64,000 nucleotides of DNA from Oscillospiraceae bacterium (GTDB taxonomy: Bacteria > Bacillota > Clostridia > Oscillospirales > Acutalibacteraceae): contig SVOI01000008.1 in the NCBI GenBank assembly GCA_015066465.1, positions 1 to 64,000 of the forward strand. Direction: 5' to 3'. Within the stretch, counting starts at the first letter, position 1. Each line of letters opens with the position of its first letter. Shown here one piece after another: positions 33,139 through 41,922 of this stretch. A model generated the notes under the pieces. The model had not been told where the DNA came from. It did not search any database and worked only from the letters and a program-made list of their open reading frames with translations. The position numbers and the translations under genes were made by a program.

Positions 33139-34485
33139 TTAAAGTTTTTCGCCACATTCAAGGCAGAATTTTGCACCTGTCGGAATTTCTGCACCGCATT
33201 TTGCACATTTAACTATTAAAGATGCACCACATTCCATACAGAATTTACCTTTTGTAGTCTTTTTACCACACGCTGGGCAAATCATTTCATTTTCAGCGAG
33301 GTCTTCTACTTTAGTGCCACATTCAAGGCAGAATTTTGCATTTTGAGGTAACAAATTACCACAGTTAGCACATTTAACACCAGCTTGTTGTGAAGCTTCA
33401 TTATTGCCACCTGCAAAGCCATTAAATATACCACCTAACTGACCACTCATAGCATTAGCCGCCTGAAGACCTACACCAAGACCTACAATGTCGCCCATCA
33501 TACCGCCACCGGTGCCACCACCTGAGCCCATATTGCCAAGACCTTCTGCAAATGCTTTCTGAACGTCTGCCTGAACGTATTCTTTTTCGGTAATACCTTT
33601 TGCAGCCATAACTTCAGCTTCTGCAAAGCCAGCCATTTTTGCTGCCTGTGCTTCAGTTTGTGCTTTAATAAGCTCACGCTCTGCTTCACGCTTTGCAATT
33701 TCTGTTTCAGTTGTCTGGCGTTCGAGCTCAATTTCTCTACTTGCTTCAACCATTTTTTTCTGGAATGAAATTGTATGTAATTCACGGATTTTCTTGAAGT
33801 TAGGGTCATTTTCAGGTAAAACAACTGTTGTTACATAAAACTCAGGAATTGTTAAACCGTAATCTTCAAAACCAGGAATAAGCTTTTCACGAAGAGCACC
33901 TGAAAGTTCTTCAAGGCGTTCATCAATTTCTAAAATATCTATTTCACTTTGTTTCATAGCAGAAGCAAGATTTGTTTTAACTGCTGTTGAAATAAGTGGT
34001 TTAAAAGAATCTGTAAGACTTTTTGTAAAGCCTTCTCTGCTTGCATCCCAAGCGATACCCTTCATAGTACCAACTAATTTTATAAGAAGCTTACGAGAAT
34101 CACTGACCTTAAGATTCATTTCACCTGAAGCGCCGATTTCAAGCGGCACACCTGTAAGTGGGTCAATAAAACGAACTTTACTGTCAGTACCCCATTTAAG
34201 AGCCATTTGAACAGTTTTATTAATAAAGTAAACTTCACAATGGAATGGTGTTTTATCACCAGTTACTTTATTAAGGGCTTTACCTAAAACAGGAATATTT
34301 TGTGTTTCAAGAGTATGACGACCAGGACCAAACAAATCGAGTGCCTGACCATTCATAAAGAATATTGCTTCCTGACTTTCATGAACTACGAGCTGACTCA
34401 TATAGTTAAAGTCTTCAACCGGATGCTTCCATATAAACGTACTGTTATCTCCCTCGTATTTAATGATATCTACTATTTTTGACAT
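33139..34485 (-). CDS. SPFH-domain protein with C-terminal zinc ribbons (YdjI-like)
   Basis: The start is the ATG at 34485 with GGAGG upstream, giving 448 residues. An SPFH/band-7-like domain (about 20-225) is followed by a long Glu/Ala-rich coiled coil (about 230-310), a Gly-rich stretch (GSGGGTGGGMMGD) and three double-Cys zinc ribbons (CANCG..CLECG, CPACG..CMECG, CAKCG..CLECG). This matches Bacillus YdjI, which builds a membrane platform with YdjG/YdjH and PspA for envelope stress. Here it lies between two TIR genes, and no pspA-like gene is present. Confidence 0.88.
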   Translation of the reverse strand: MSKIVDIIKYEGDNSTFIWKHPVEDFNYMSQLVVHESQEAIFFMNGQALDLFGPGRHTLETQNIPVLGKALNKVTGDKTPFHCEVYFINKTVQMALKWGTDSKVRFIDPLTGVPLEIGASGEMNLKVSDSRKLLIKLVGTMKGIAWDASREGFTKSLTDSFKPLISTAVKTNLASAMKQSEIDILEIDERLEELSGALREKLIPGFEDYGLTIPEFYVTTVVLPENDPNFKKIRELHTISFQKKMVEASREIELERQTTETEIAKREAERELIKAQTEAQAAKMAGFAEAEVMAAKGITEKEYVQADVQKAFAEGLGNMGSGGGTGGGMMGDIVGLGVGLQAANAMSGQLGGIFNGFAGGNNEASQQAGVKCANCGNLLPQNAKFCLECGTKVEDLAENEMICPACGKKTTKGKFCMECGASLIVKCAKCGAEIPTGAKFCLECGEKL

Positions 34486-34523
34486 ATAAAAAACCTCCAT
34501 TTTTTATTTTTAATTCAAAATAT

Positions 34524-36245
34524 TTAATAATCTTTTGGTAAACCGCAGTTTACACATTTTTTAGTAAATACACCTTTAAATTTGCCACCACAATGCTGAC
34601 AAAGACCTTTTTCTCTAAGCTCTGCTTGCTTACGAATTTTTTCTTTAATTTCTGCTATTTTTTTCTCTTGCACTCTTTTTTCTTCAGCCTTTTTTTGGCG
34701 AAGCTCACCAAGACGAAATTGACAAAGTTCTAACTGCTCGTCTGCATCTTTCCAGCCTGGAATATCTTCGAGTAGCTCAATAGCAGTTTTAATGCTTGAA
34801 ATAGTGTTTTGTTCAATTTTTCGTTTAGCTTCATTAAGAGCTGTATTTTTATTTGCAATTCCAGCCTTTTCAAAACAAGCTTCTGCTAAATCTCTTGAGT
34901 CATTAAAATCTTTAACTTCTAAAAACAAATACCCTGCCGCCTCAAGCATTTTGCCATTTGTATCATCTGACAGCATAGAAACCGCTTTTTCGTAAATATC
35001 TCTTTTACGATTTTCTTCGTTTCGCCTTACAATTAAATCGTTTTGCTTTTTTACGAATTCTTTTAAGTCATCATCTGCAAAACGCATTATTTTTATATAA
35101 TTGTCATTATCATCGAATGGTGTATGAAAATCCTTTAATTTTTCGGGTTTTGAAACCTCAAGGTCAACAAGAAGCTTACCTAAATATGCAGTAGCATTTT
35201 TGGTATCTTTGTGAAGAACTATTTCAAAAAAATCGTCACCATCTTGCCACTTTTCATCTTCAAGTAAGAGAAAACCACGCTCTAAAAGTGGGGCAAAATC
35301 TGGATTTTCATTATTTAAAACGATTGCTTCGGTTGTATTTTTTATATTTACTTTGCCTACAACTCTTTCAATATTATCTAAGAGGTCACCAAAGAATGTT
35401 ACTTCGCCCATATAGAGTGCCTGCATATTTTTAAATTCTTCAGGCAAGTTGTAAGCATCCATATTTTTAAAGCATGGGATTAAAACCTTAGAAGAATCGT
35501 CAGCCATCATAGAAATAAAACGACTCCATTCGTTTTTAACCCAGACTGCATCGTAATACTCGTGTTTTGTACCAATAGTGAGCATTATTTTTGCACTTTT
35601 TAATGCGGCATAAATATATGGTTCATAATCAGCACCCGCAACCTCACGAAGCGAAGCTCTTGCGAAGAATACACGGTAGCCATCTTTAATAAGCTTTGTG
35701 TAAATATCGTGTGCTAAAAGACTATCTTCTGTACGAAAGCCTGTTAAATCATCAATTTCTTTACAACAAATAAAAATATCGTAAGGTGATTCTTTATGAG
35801 CGATTTTTAAAATTTTCTTTTGAATTTTATCAATCGCTTTGGCTTCATTTTGGTAAACAGTTTTCGCTGAAATATCGGCATATTCACACGCCTCTTTAAA
35901 ATCATCGTCATTCATTATAGAAACAGGCAACGTTCTATGACAGGTTGGAACTCTTTTGCCGTTCCCATCTTCAACGTACTCAATGCCGTATTTACAAAGC
36001 ACCAAACCCCAATAGCTTTCAGCTTCATCTGGAAACTCAGAAATAATACTTTCATAAATACCAGCGGCTTTGTCAAATTCACCTTTAAGACGAAGATTAT
36101 TTGCACGTGAAAAGAGCGACAAAATTCTTTCACTATCTATTTTAGGTAGCGTTTGCTGAGTACCACAATACTGACACGTGGCAACAGTCGCATTCTCTTG
36201 AACTTCTAATGCTCCCCCGCACATTTTACATTTAAAAACTGGCAT
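34524..36245 (-). CDS. TIR-domain protein with zinc ribbons and TPR-like region
   Basis: The start is the ATG at 36245 with GGGAG 5 nt upstream, giving 573 residues. The first 330 or so residues parallel the TIR protein at 30053-31966: zinc ribbon (CKMCGG, CQYCG), AAGIYESIISEFP, TCHRTLP, then TIR with YDIFICCKEID, YRVFFARASL and VWVKNEWSRFI, again with the Glu expected of NADase TIRs. The C-terminal half differs: helical repeats, a Lys/Glu-rich coiled coil and a final zinc ribbon (CQHCGG, CVNCG), with no membrane segment. It is the first gene of the cluster. Confidence 0.87.
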   Translation of the reverse strand: MPVFKCKMCGGALEVQENATVATCQYCGTQQTLPKIDSERILSLFSRANNLRLKGEFDKAAGIYESIISEFPDEAESYWGLVLCKYGIEYVEDGNGKRVPTCHRTLPVSIMNDDDFKEACEYADISAKTVYQNEAKAIDKIQKKILKIAHKESPYDIFICCKEIDDLTGFRTEDSLLAHDIYTKLIKDGYRVFFARASLREVAGADYEPYIYAALKSAKIMLTIGTKHEYYDAVWVKNEWSRFISMMADDSSKVLIPCFKNMDAYNLPEEFKNMQALYMGEVTFFGDLLDNIERVVGKVNIKNTTEAIVLNNENPDFAPLLERGFLLLEDEKWQDGDDFFEIVLHKDTKNATAYLGKLLVDLEVSKPEKLKDFHTPFDDNDNYIKIMRFADDDLKEFVKKQNDLIVRRNEENRKRDIYEKAVSMLSDDTNGKMLEAAGYLFLEVKDFNDSRDLAEACFEKAGIANKNTALNEAKRKIEQNTISSIKTAIELLEDIPGWKDADEQLELCQFRLGELRQKKAEEKRVQEKKIAEIKEKIRKQAELREKGLCQHCGGKFKGVFTKKCVNCGLPKDY

Positions 36246-36371
36246 AAATTCTCCCGAAAATTGTTGTTTTATATGTATTATATTTATACATAAATAATCA
36301 GTATAATTATGAACTTTTTTACTGCTTATTTCTATTCGCAAATAATACAAAATTCGACAATGATTTTTGTT

Positions 36372-36535
36372 AATTCACAATTCACAATGCACAATGCAGA
36401 ATGCAGAATTGATATTAATAAAAGTTCTATCATTTTCAGTTCACGAAAATGATAGAACTTGTTTAATTAATAGATTAATAATTACAATCAAGGCGAAGCC
36501 TTCCGAAATTGTGAATTATGCATTGTGAATTGTGC
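36372..36535. repeat. heptad-array element B, no gene
   Basis: Five units (AATTCAC twice, AATGCAC, AATGCAG twice) at 36372-36406 and inverted units ATTGTGA, ATTATGC, ATTGTGA, ATTGTGC at 36508-36535 enclose a perfect 16-bp hairpin (36422-36437 with 36445-36460) and a mini-hairpin AAGGCgaaGCCTT at 36490-36502. It fills the 300-nt gap between the TIR/SPFH operon and the M18 gene; the rest of that gap is AT-rich and probably contains the TIR operon promoter. Confidence 0.75.
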
Positions 36536-36544
36536 ATTCAAGAA

Positions 36545-37942
36545 TTATTGTTTAAAGAACTCGCAGAATGCTCTGTAAGCCATATAAACATCGAGTTTTG
36601 AAACTACTTCGTATGGAGCGTGCATTGAAAGAACTGGAACGCCTAAGTCAACAACGTCAACGTCGAGTGAAGCGATGTATTTAGCAACTGTTCCGCCGCC
36701 ACCAGCGTCAACCTTACCGAGTTCACCGATTTGCCATACAACGTTTGCTTTTTCTAACATACCACGGATTTTGCCCATATATTCAGCACTTGCGTCACTT
36801 GTGCCAGATTTACCACGAGCACCTGTGTATTTTGTAATAACAACACCCTTATTGATTTCTGAGCAGTTATTCTTTTCAAATACGTCACAGAACGTTGGGT
36901 CGAGTGCTGAGTTAACGTCAGCTGAGAGACATTCACTCTTTGCTAAAATATCGTAGCCCTGAACGCCTTCAATTTCACCTAATTTATAAATGAAGTTTTC
37001 AAGGTAATCTGAATTAAGACCTGTGTTACCATCTGAGCCAGTTTCTTCTTTATCAGCAAGAACAGTTACAGTTGTGTAGTTTGGCTTTTCAACTGCTAAA
37101 GAAGCCATAACTGCTGGGTAAGCACAAACTCTGTCGTCGTGGCCGTAAGAACCAATTAAGCTTCTGTCAAAGCCGATGTCAGATGCTTTAAATGCTGGAA
37201 CTGCTTCAAGCTCTGCACTTAAAAAGTCTGCTTCAACAATGCCATATTTTTCGTTAATGAGCTTCATAATATTGAGCTTAACAAGGTCACTACCCTCGCC
37301 ATCTTTAAATGGACGGCTACCAACTAAAATATTTAATTCTTCACCCTTGATGCCTTCGCCCAAGGTTCTCTTTGCTTGTTCATAGCCTAAGTGAGGTAAA
37401 ATATCTGTAATTACAAATTTAGGGTCTTTGTCATCTTCGCCCAAGCAAACATCAACTACTGTGCCATCTTTTTTAACTACAACACCGTGGAGTGAAAGAG
37501 GAATTGTAACCCATTGATACTTTTTGATACCACCGTAATAGTGTGTTTTGAAAAGTGCTAATTCATCTTTTTCATAAAGTGGGTTTGGTTTTAAGTCGAG
37601 ACGTGGTGAGTCAATGTGAGCAGCAGAGATTTTAACGCCCTCTTTTAATGACTTTTTACCCATAACTGTAAGAATAATTGACTTATTACGATTTACATAA
37701 TAGAACTTATCCCCTGCTTTATATTTTTTCTTTTCGTCATATTTTTTGTAGCCATTTGCTTCTGCAATTTTTACAACGCTTGCAACTGCTTCTCTCTCTG
37801 TTTTTGAAGAGTCAAGGAATTTTTTGTAATCTTCACAGAATTTATCTGCTTTTTTTATTTCAGCATCCTTTAAAACTTCGCCAGCATTTTCTGATTTGTA
37901 AAACAAATTCTTTTTTAAATCATCTGTTTTTTTATTAGCCAT
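36545..37942 (-). CDS. M18-family aminopeptidase
   Basis: The 465-residue protein has the M18 di-zinc motifs: AAHIDSPRLD (His/Asp), DKEETGSDGNTG (Glu pair), SYGHDDRVCA and the final LSMHAPYEVVSKLD (His). These cytosolic enzymes remove N-terminal acidic or neutral residues from peptides. The length is normal. AGGAG precedes the ATG. It is 13 nt downstream of the Sua5-CoaE gene and may be the last gene of the prfA run. Confidence 0.93.
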   Translation of the reverse strand: MANKKTDDLKKNLFYKSENAGEVLKDAEIKKADKFCEDYKKFLDSSKTEREAVASVVKIAEANGYKKYDEKKKYKAGDKFYYVNRNKSIILTVMGKKSLKEGVKISAAHIDSPRLDLKPNPLYEKDELALFKTHYYGGIKKYQWVTIPLSLHGVVVKKDGTVVDVCLGEDDKDPKFVITDILPHLGYEQAKRTLGEGIKGEELNILVGSRPFKDGEGSDLVKLNIMKLINEKYGIVEADFLSAELEAVPAFKASDIGFDRSLIGSYGHDDRVCAYPAVMASLAVEKPNYTTVTVLADKEETGSDGNTGLNSDYLENFIYKLGEIEGVQGYDILAKSECLSADVNSALDPTFCDVFEKNNCSEINKGVVITKYTGARGKSGTSDASAEYMGKIRGMLEKANVVWQIGELGKVDAGGGGTVAKYIASLDVDVVDLGVPVLSMHAPYEVVSKLDVYMAYRAFCEFFKQ

Positions 37943-37955
37943 TTTTAAGCACTCC

Positions 37956-39566
37956 TTAAAAAATATTTTTTATTAATTCTGCGAGTTCGTTTTCGAGTAA
38001 AAACGGCTCGTAGTTTTTTATAATATAATCTGCTTTTTCTTCGTAAAACTCGTCATTCTTTTGACCATTTATACGAATAAGAGCATCTATTTCACTGATT
38101 CTATCACGCTTCATTATGCGTTCTTTTCTTATTTCTTCTGGTGCAGTTACAACAATTAACTTGTCGCAAGTGTCAGCATAGCCTGATTCTATTATTGCCG
38201 CCGCATCAACAATTACTACATTGTGAGTTTTAAATGCTTCATTAGCTTCACTTTGTATTTTATCATTGATTGCAGGGTGCATTATAGAATTTAAAAGTGC
38301 AGTGTTTTCTGGTGTAGAAAACGCCTTTTCGGCAAGTTTTTTGCGATTTAGAACGCCATTTTCTAAAATATCCTCACCAAAATTTTCAGCGAGTGTATCT
38401 AAAAGAACAGGGTTATCAACTAAAATTTCACGGGCTACAATGTCACCATCAATTATATATGCACCCTTGTCTTTCAAATACCTTGAAACTGTAGATTTAC
38501 CAGCACCAGTTTTACCAGTAAGACCCAAAAGAACTTTATTTAAGTCAATCACCTTAAAAGCCGCCGCTCTTAAAAGCCTATTTAAAACTGCTAAATCATC
38601 TGTTGTTTCTTCGGGACAACGAACAAAACACTCTTTTGCACCGAGTGAATCAAGCTCACGAAGACAATCAAAAAGATGGTTACTTAAAGAACGATAATCA
38701 TTTTTATTGCCGTATGTAATAAATTCAACATCTAAATCATTGCCCTCGCCATCAAAAACCATAGCGTAAGTGTCAGAGGTTTTATTTTTATTTACGTAAT
38801 CACAAAATGATTTGTAATCACCTTTTAAAATTGTAACAACTGCATTTGGTGAATAGTGTTTATATTTCATACCTGGTGAAGATACCTTTTCACCATCTTT
38901 AAGCGGATTTAAAACTGCATCGTCAACTAAAACTTTGCCACATACACTCTCTAATTCTGTTAAAGTTACGTTACCAGGTCTTAAGAGCTTTGGTGTTTCG
39001 CCACAAAGCGAAATTACAGTTGACTCAACGCCTTCTTCACTTTCGCCACCATCAATTACAAGTGGAATTTTACCATTCAAATCAGAAAAAACGTGCTCTG
39101 CTTTTGTAGGACTTGGTTTACCTGAAATATTTGCAGATGGTGCCGCAATAGGTAAACCACAATATTTAATTAAATTCTGTGCTACAGGGTGTGACGGGCA
39201 TCTTACAGCAACTGAAGGAAGCCCTGCAGTGACACAAGAAGGCACTTTTTCACTTTTAGGCAAAATCATTGTAAGTGGACCCGGCCAGAATTTTTCTGCT
39301 AATTTTTTTGCTATTTCAGGCACTTCGCTTACTAAATCATAAATCTCAGAAAACTCTGAAATATGAACAATTAAAGGGTTATCCTGTGGTCTGCCTTTGG
39401 CTTCAAAAATACGTTTAACCGCTTCTTCTGAATAAGCGTTACCAGCAAGACCGTAAACCGTTTCAGTAGGCATTCCTACAACCTGATTATCTTTTAAAAG
39501 CTCTACTGCTTTTTTATATTCATCGCTACTACTTGTAGCAGATATTTTAATAATTTCTGTGTTCAA
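37956..39566 (-). CDS. sua5-coaE: Sua5 threonylcarbamoyl-AMP synthase fused to dephospho-CoA kinase
   Basis: One uninterrupted frame of 536 residues carries two enzymes. Residues 1 to about 205 are a YrdC domain (GMPTETVYGLAGNA, GRPQDNPLIVHI, SANISGKPSPT), followed by the Sua5 C-terminal domain (to about 335; SPGMKYKHYSP). From 342 to 536 is a CoaE domain with P-loop GLTGKTGAGKST (348-359), DGDIVARE and MHPAI. The first half makes threonylcarbamoyl-AMP for tRNA t6A; the second makes CoA. The start is TTG with GAGGG upstream, 2 nt after prfA. The fusion is unusual; prmC, often between prfA and sua5, is absent. Confidence 0.9.
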   Translation of the reverse strand: MNTEIIKISATSSSDEYKKAVELLKDNQVVGMPTETVYGLAGNAYSEEAVKRIFEAKGRPQDNPLIVHISEFSEIYDLVSEVPEIAKKLAEKFWPGPLTMILPKSEKVPSCVTAGLPSVAVRCPSHPVAQNLIKYCGLPIAAPSANISGKPSPTKAEHVFSDLNGKIPLVIDGGESEEGVESTVISLCGETPKLLRPGNVTLTELESVCGKVLVDDAVLNPLKDGEKVSSPGMKYKHYSPNAVVTILKGDYKSFCDYVNKNKTSDTYAMVFDGEGNDLDVEFITYGNKNDYRSLSNHLFDCLRELDSLGAKECFVRCPEETTDDLAVLNRLLRAAAFKVIDLNKVLLGLTGKTGAGKSTVSRYLKDKGAYIIDGDIVAREILVDNPVLLDTLAENFGEDILENGVLNRKKLAEKAFSTPENTALLNSIMHPAINDKIQSEANEAFKTHNVVIVDAAAIIESGYADTCDKLIVVTAPEEIRKERIMKRDRISEIDALIRINGQKNDEFYEEKADYIIKNYEPFLLENELAELIKNIF

Positions 39567-39568
39567 AA

Positions 39569-40642
39569 TTATCCCTCGGCTGCTTGTAATTTTTGGGCTG
39601 TATCAGCAGTTACGAGTGCATCAATAAGTTCATCTAAATCGCCATTCATAATTGCTTCAATTTTATAAAGTGTAAGACCAATTCTGTGGTCAGAAACTCT
39701 GCCCTGTGGGAAGTTATAAGTTCTTATTCTTTCACTTCTGTCGCCTGTTCCGACTTGTGAACGGCGTTCGTCAGCAATTTCAGAGTCCTGCTTTTCTCTT
39801 TCAACCTCCAAGAGTCTTGAACGAAGAATTTTTAAGGCTCTGTCCTTATTTTTGTGCTGACTTCTTTCATCCTGACACTCAACAACTGTGCCAGTAGGAA
39901 GGTGTGTAATTCTGATTGCAGATTCAGTTTTATTAACGTGCTGACCACCAGCACCACTTGCACGGAACGTGTCAATTTGTAATTCGCTCGGGTCAATTGC
40001 AATATCTACTTCTTCTGCTTCTGGTAAAACAGCAACAGTAACTGTTGAAGTGTGAATTCTGCCACCAGATTCTGTTTCTGGTACACGCTGAACTCTGTGA
40101 ACGCCACTTTCAAATTTAAAACGTGAATAAGCGCCCTCGCCCTCAATCATAAAGCTGATTTCTTTAATACCACCAAGACCAGTTTCGTTAATATTCATAA
40201 CATCGGTTTTCCAGCCACGGCTTTCAGCATACATTGAGTACATTCGGAAAAGTGAACCAGCAAAAAGTGCCGCTTCATCACCACCAGCACCACCACGAAT
40301 TTCAATAATTACATTACGATAATCGTTAGGGTCTTTTGGTAAAAGAAGAGTTTTAAGTTCGCTGTAAAGTTCCTCTTTCTTTTGCTTTGACTCTTTATAT
40401 TCTTCTTCTAAAAGTTCTTTAAAATCTTTATCCTGTGAAGCATCTGATAGAAGCTCTAATGCTTCTTTTTCAGTTTTATCAGCTTCTTTATATGCTCTGA
40501 AGCACTCAACAACAGGAGTAAGATTTTTAAGCTCTCTCATAAGTTCTTTATATTGATTCTGGTCGTTAACAACCTCTGGTTCACAAATAAGCTCGTTAAC
40601 CTTTTCAAATCTTAATTCAACTTGTTCTAATTTATCAATCAT
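39569..40642 (-). CDS. prfA: peptide chain release factor 1
   Basis: The 357-residue protein has the GGQ motif in [14 protein letters not shown], preceded by [18 protein letters not shown], which is RF1-like, and the class I C-terminus [15 protein letters not shown]. It releases peptides at UAA and UAG. It overlaps the DUF951 gene by 8 nt and the fusion gene follows after 2 nt. The gene for the PrmC methylase of the GGQ glutamine is not adjacent. Confidence 0.95.
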   Translation of the reverse strand: MIDKLEQVELRFEKVNELICEPEVVNDQNQYKELMRELKNLTPVVECFRAYKEADKTEKEALELLSDASQDKDFKELLEEEYKESKQKKEELYSELKTLLLPKDPNDYRNVIIEIRGGAGGDEAALFAGSLFRMYSMYAESRGWKTDVMNINETGLGGIKEISFMIEGEGAYSRFKFESGVHRVQRVPETESGGRIHTSTVTVAVLPEAEEVDIAIDPSELQIDTFRASGAGGQHVNKTESAIRITHLPTGTVVECQDERSQHKNKDRALKILRSRLLEVEREKQDSEIADERRSQVGTGDRSERIRTYNFPQGRVSDHRIGLTLYKIEAIMNGDLDELIDALVTADTAQKLQAAEG

Positions 40643-40826
40643 TATTTTCTTCTCTTATTACTTTCTTAATATTTTTTTCTGCTTTAACTCTTGGAATTAA
40701 AAATTCTCTGCCACAATTATTACAACGGAGTCTGAAATCGATACCCGAACGGAGAACTGTAAATTTTTTCTCGCCACAAGGGTGAGTTTTTTTCATTTCT
40801 AATACATCGCCAACCTGAATATCCAA
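40635..40826 (-). CDS. DUF951 protein
   Basis: The start is best placed at the TTG at 40826, which has AGGTGGAG 6 nt upstream and gives [18 protein letters not shown], the usual start of DUF951; an upstream GTG is inside the ribosome site. The 63-residue protein has HPCG and CNNCGR and may bind zinc or RNA. The function is unknown. Members are commonly near prfA or ribosomal protein genes in Firmicutes. Confidence 0.85.
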   Translation of the reverse strand: MDIQVGDVLEMKKTHPCGEKKFTVLRSGIDFRLRCNNCGREFLIPRVKAEKNIKKVIREENND

Positions 40827-40933
40827 ATTTAACTCCACCTTTCAAAATTTTTCCATAATTTGAAATATTATAACACAACTCTTCATAAAATTAAAGAGTA
40901 AACATAAAAATAAATGGAATCAGGTGATAATAA

Positions 40934-41854
40934 ATGTCGTTATATTTACCAGAAGGTTTTTTAATTAAAACAGAAGAAAATAAAAAAGCACTCAGTAACT
41001 TTGAAAATTTTAAAGAAGCGTTTAAAAAAGGCACACCTTTAGAAGCCAGAGCATTAACTTGTGATAAAGAACACAATTTACATATTGATTTTGGCTTTAT
41101 TGAGGGAATAATTCCACGCTCTGAGTGTGCCGTTGGAATTGACGAAGGCACAACAAGAGATATTGCAATAATTGCAAGAGTTAATAAACCAGTAAAATTT
41201 ATAATTACAGATATAAAAGAAATTAATGGAAAACCCACCGCAATTCTAAGCAGAAAGGTTTTACAAAACAGATTTTATCAATTAAGATTACCAGAATTAA
41301 ATGTTGGTGATATTATAAACGCTTCGGTTACACACCTTGAGAATTTTGGTGTATTCTGTGATATTGGCTCAGGTATAAATGCACTTTTACCAATTGACAA
41401 TATTTCTGTTTCACGAATTCCACACCCTAACGTGAGATTTTCTGTTGGTGATGAAATTAAAGTTATTATTAAAGATATTGATGAAGATAACAGAGTCACA
41501 CTCTCACACAAAGAGCTTTTAGGCACGTGGGAAGAAAATGCAAAAGAGTTTTCAGTTGGCGAAACTGTGAGTGGAATTATAAGAAGTGTTGAAAACTACG
41601 GGATTTTTATTGAATTAGCACCAAACCTTGCTGGTCTTGCTGAATACACCTCTAACGTAGAAGTAGGTCAACAAGCAAGTGTGTATATTAAAAGTATTAT
41701 TCCAGAAAAAATGAAATTCAAATTAATTATTGTGGAATCATTTGAGGCAGATTACCCAAAACCCGCACCACTCTATTTCTTTGATGGTACACATATTGAT
41801 TATTTTAAATATTCCCCTGATTGTTCTGAAAGAATAATTGAAACTATTTTTTAA
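40934..41854 (+). CDS. S1-domain RNA-binding protein
   Basis: The 306-residue protein contains two clear S1 domains, about 118-190 (LNVGDIINASVTHLENFG) and 200-265 (FSVGETVSGIIRSVENYG), and an N-terminal degenerate one (FGFIEGIIPRSE). It resembles the short S1-like proteins of Firmicutes rather than full ribosomal protein S1. A role in translation or RNA decay is inferred. AGGTGAT precedes the ATG. It diverges from the prfA run. Confidence 0.82.
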   Translation: MSLYLPEGFLIKTEENKKALSNFENFKEAFKKGTPLEARALTCDKEHNLHIDFGFIEGIIPRSECAVGIDEGTTRDIAIIARVNKPVKFIITDIKEINGKPTAILSRKVLQNRFYQLRLPELNVGDIINASVTHLENFGVFCDIGSGINALLPIDNISVSRIPHPNVRFSVGDEIKVIIKDIDEDNRVTLSHKELLGTWEENAKEFSVGETVSGIIRSVENYGIFIELAPNLAGLAEYTSNVEVGQQASVYIKSIIPEKMKFKLIIVESFEADYPKPAPLYFFDGTHIDYFKYSPDCSERIIETIF

Positions 41855-41861
41855 GTTTGTA

Positions 41862-41890
41862 TTGTAAATAAATTCGCTGTATTGTATAAT
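41862..41890 (+). promoter_or_regulatory. promoter of aldo/keto reductase-GH36 run
   Basis: TTGTAA and TATAAT are separated by 17 nt, about 32 nt ahead of the ATG at 41923. Confidence 0.65.
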
Positions 41891-41922
41891 GATACCAAAT
41901 AATTTTTTGTGAGGTATCACTT

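Noticed and set aside
30053-36245. TIR genes as a Thoeris system
   Set aside because: No ThsA-type SIR2 or SLOG effector is encoded nearby, and the TIR proteins have a different domain order from ThsB.
36372-36406. Tandem short repeats considered as a CRISPR array
   Set aside because: Units are 7 bp without spacers, arrays are short and occur as inverted pairs; no cas genes are present.
38266-38697. 143-codon plus-strand frame opposite the Sua5-CoaE gene
   Set aside because: It is antisense to conserved CoaE sequence; low-complexity Ser/Lys content and no ribosome site.
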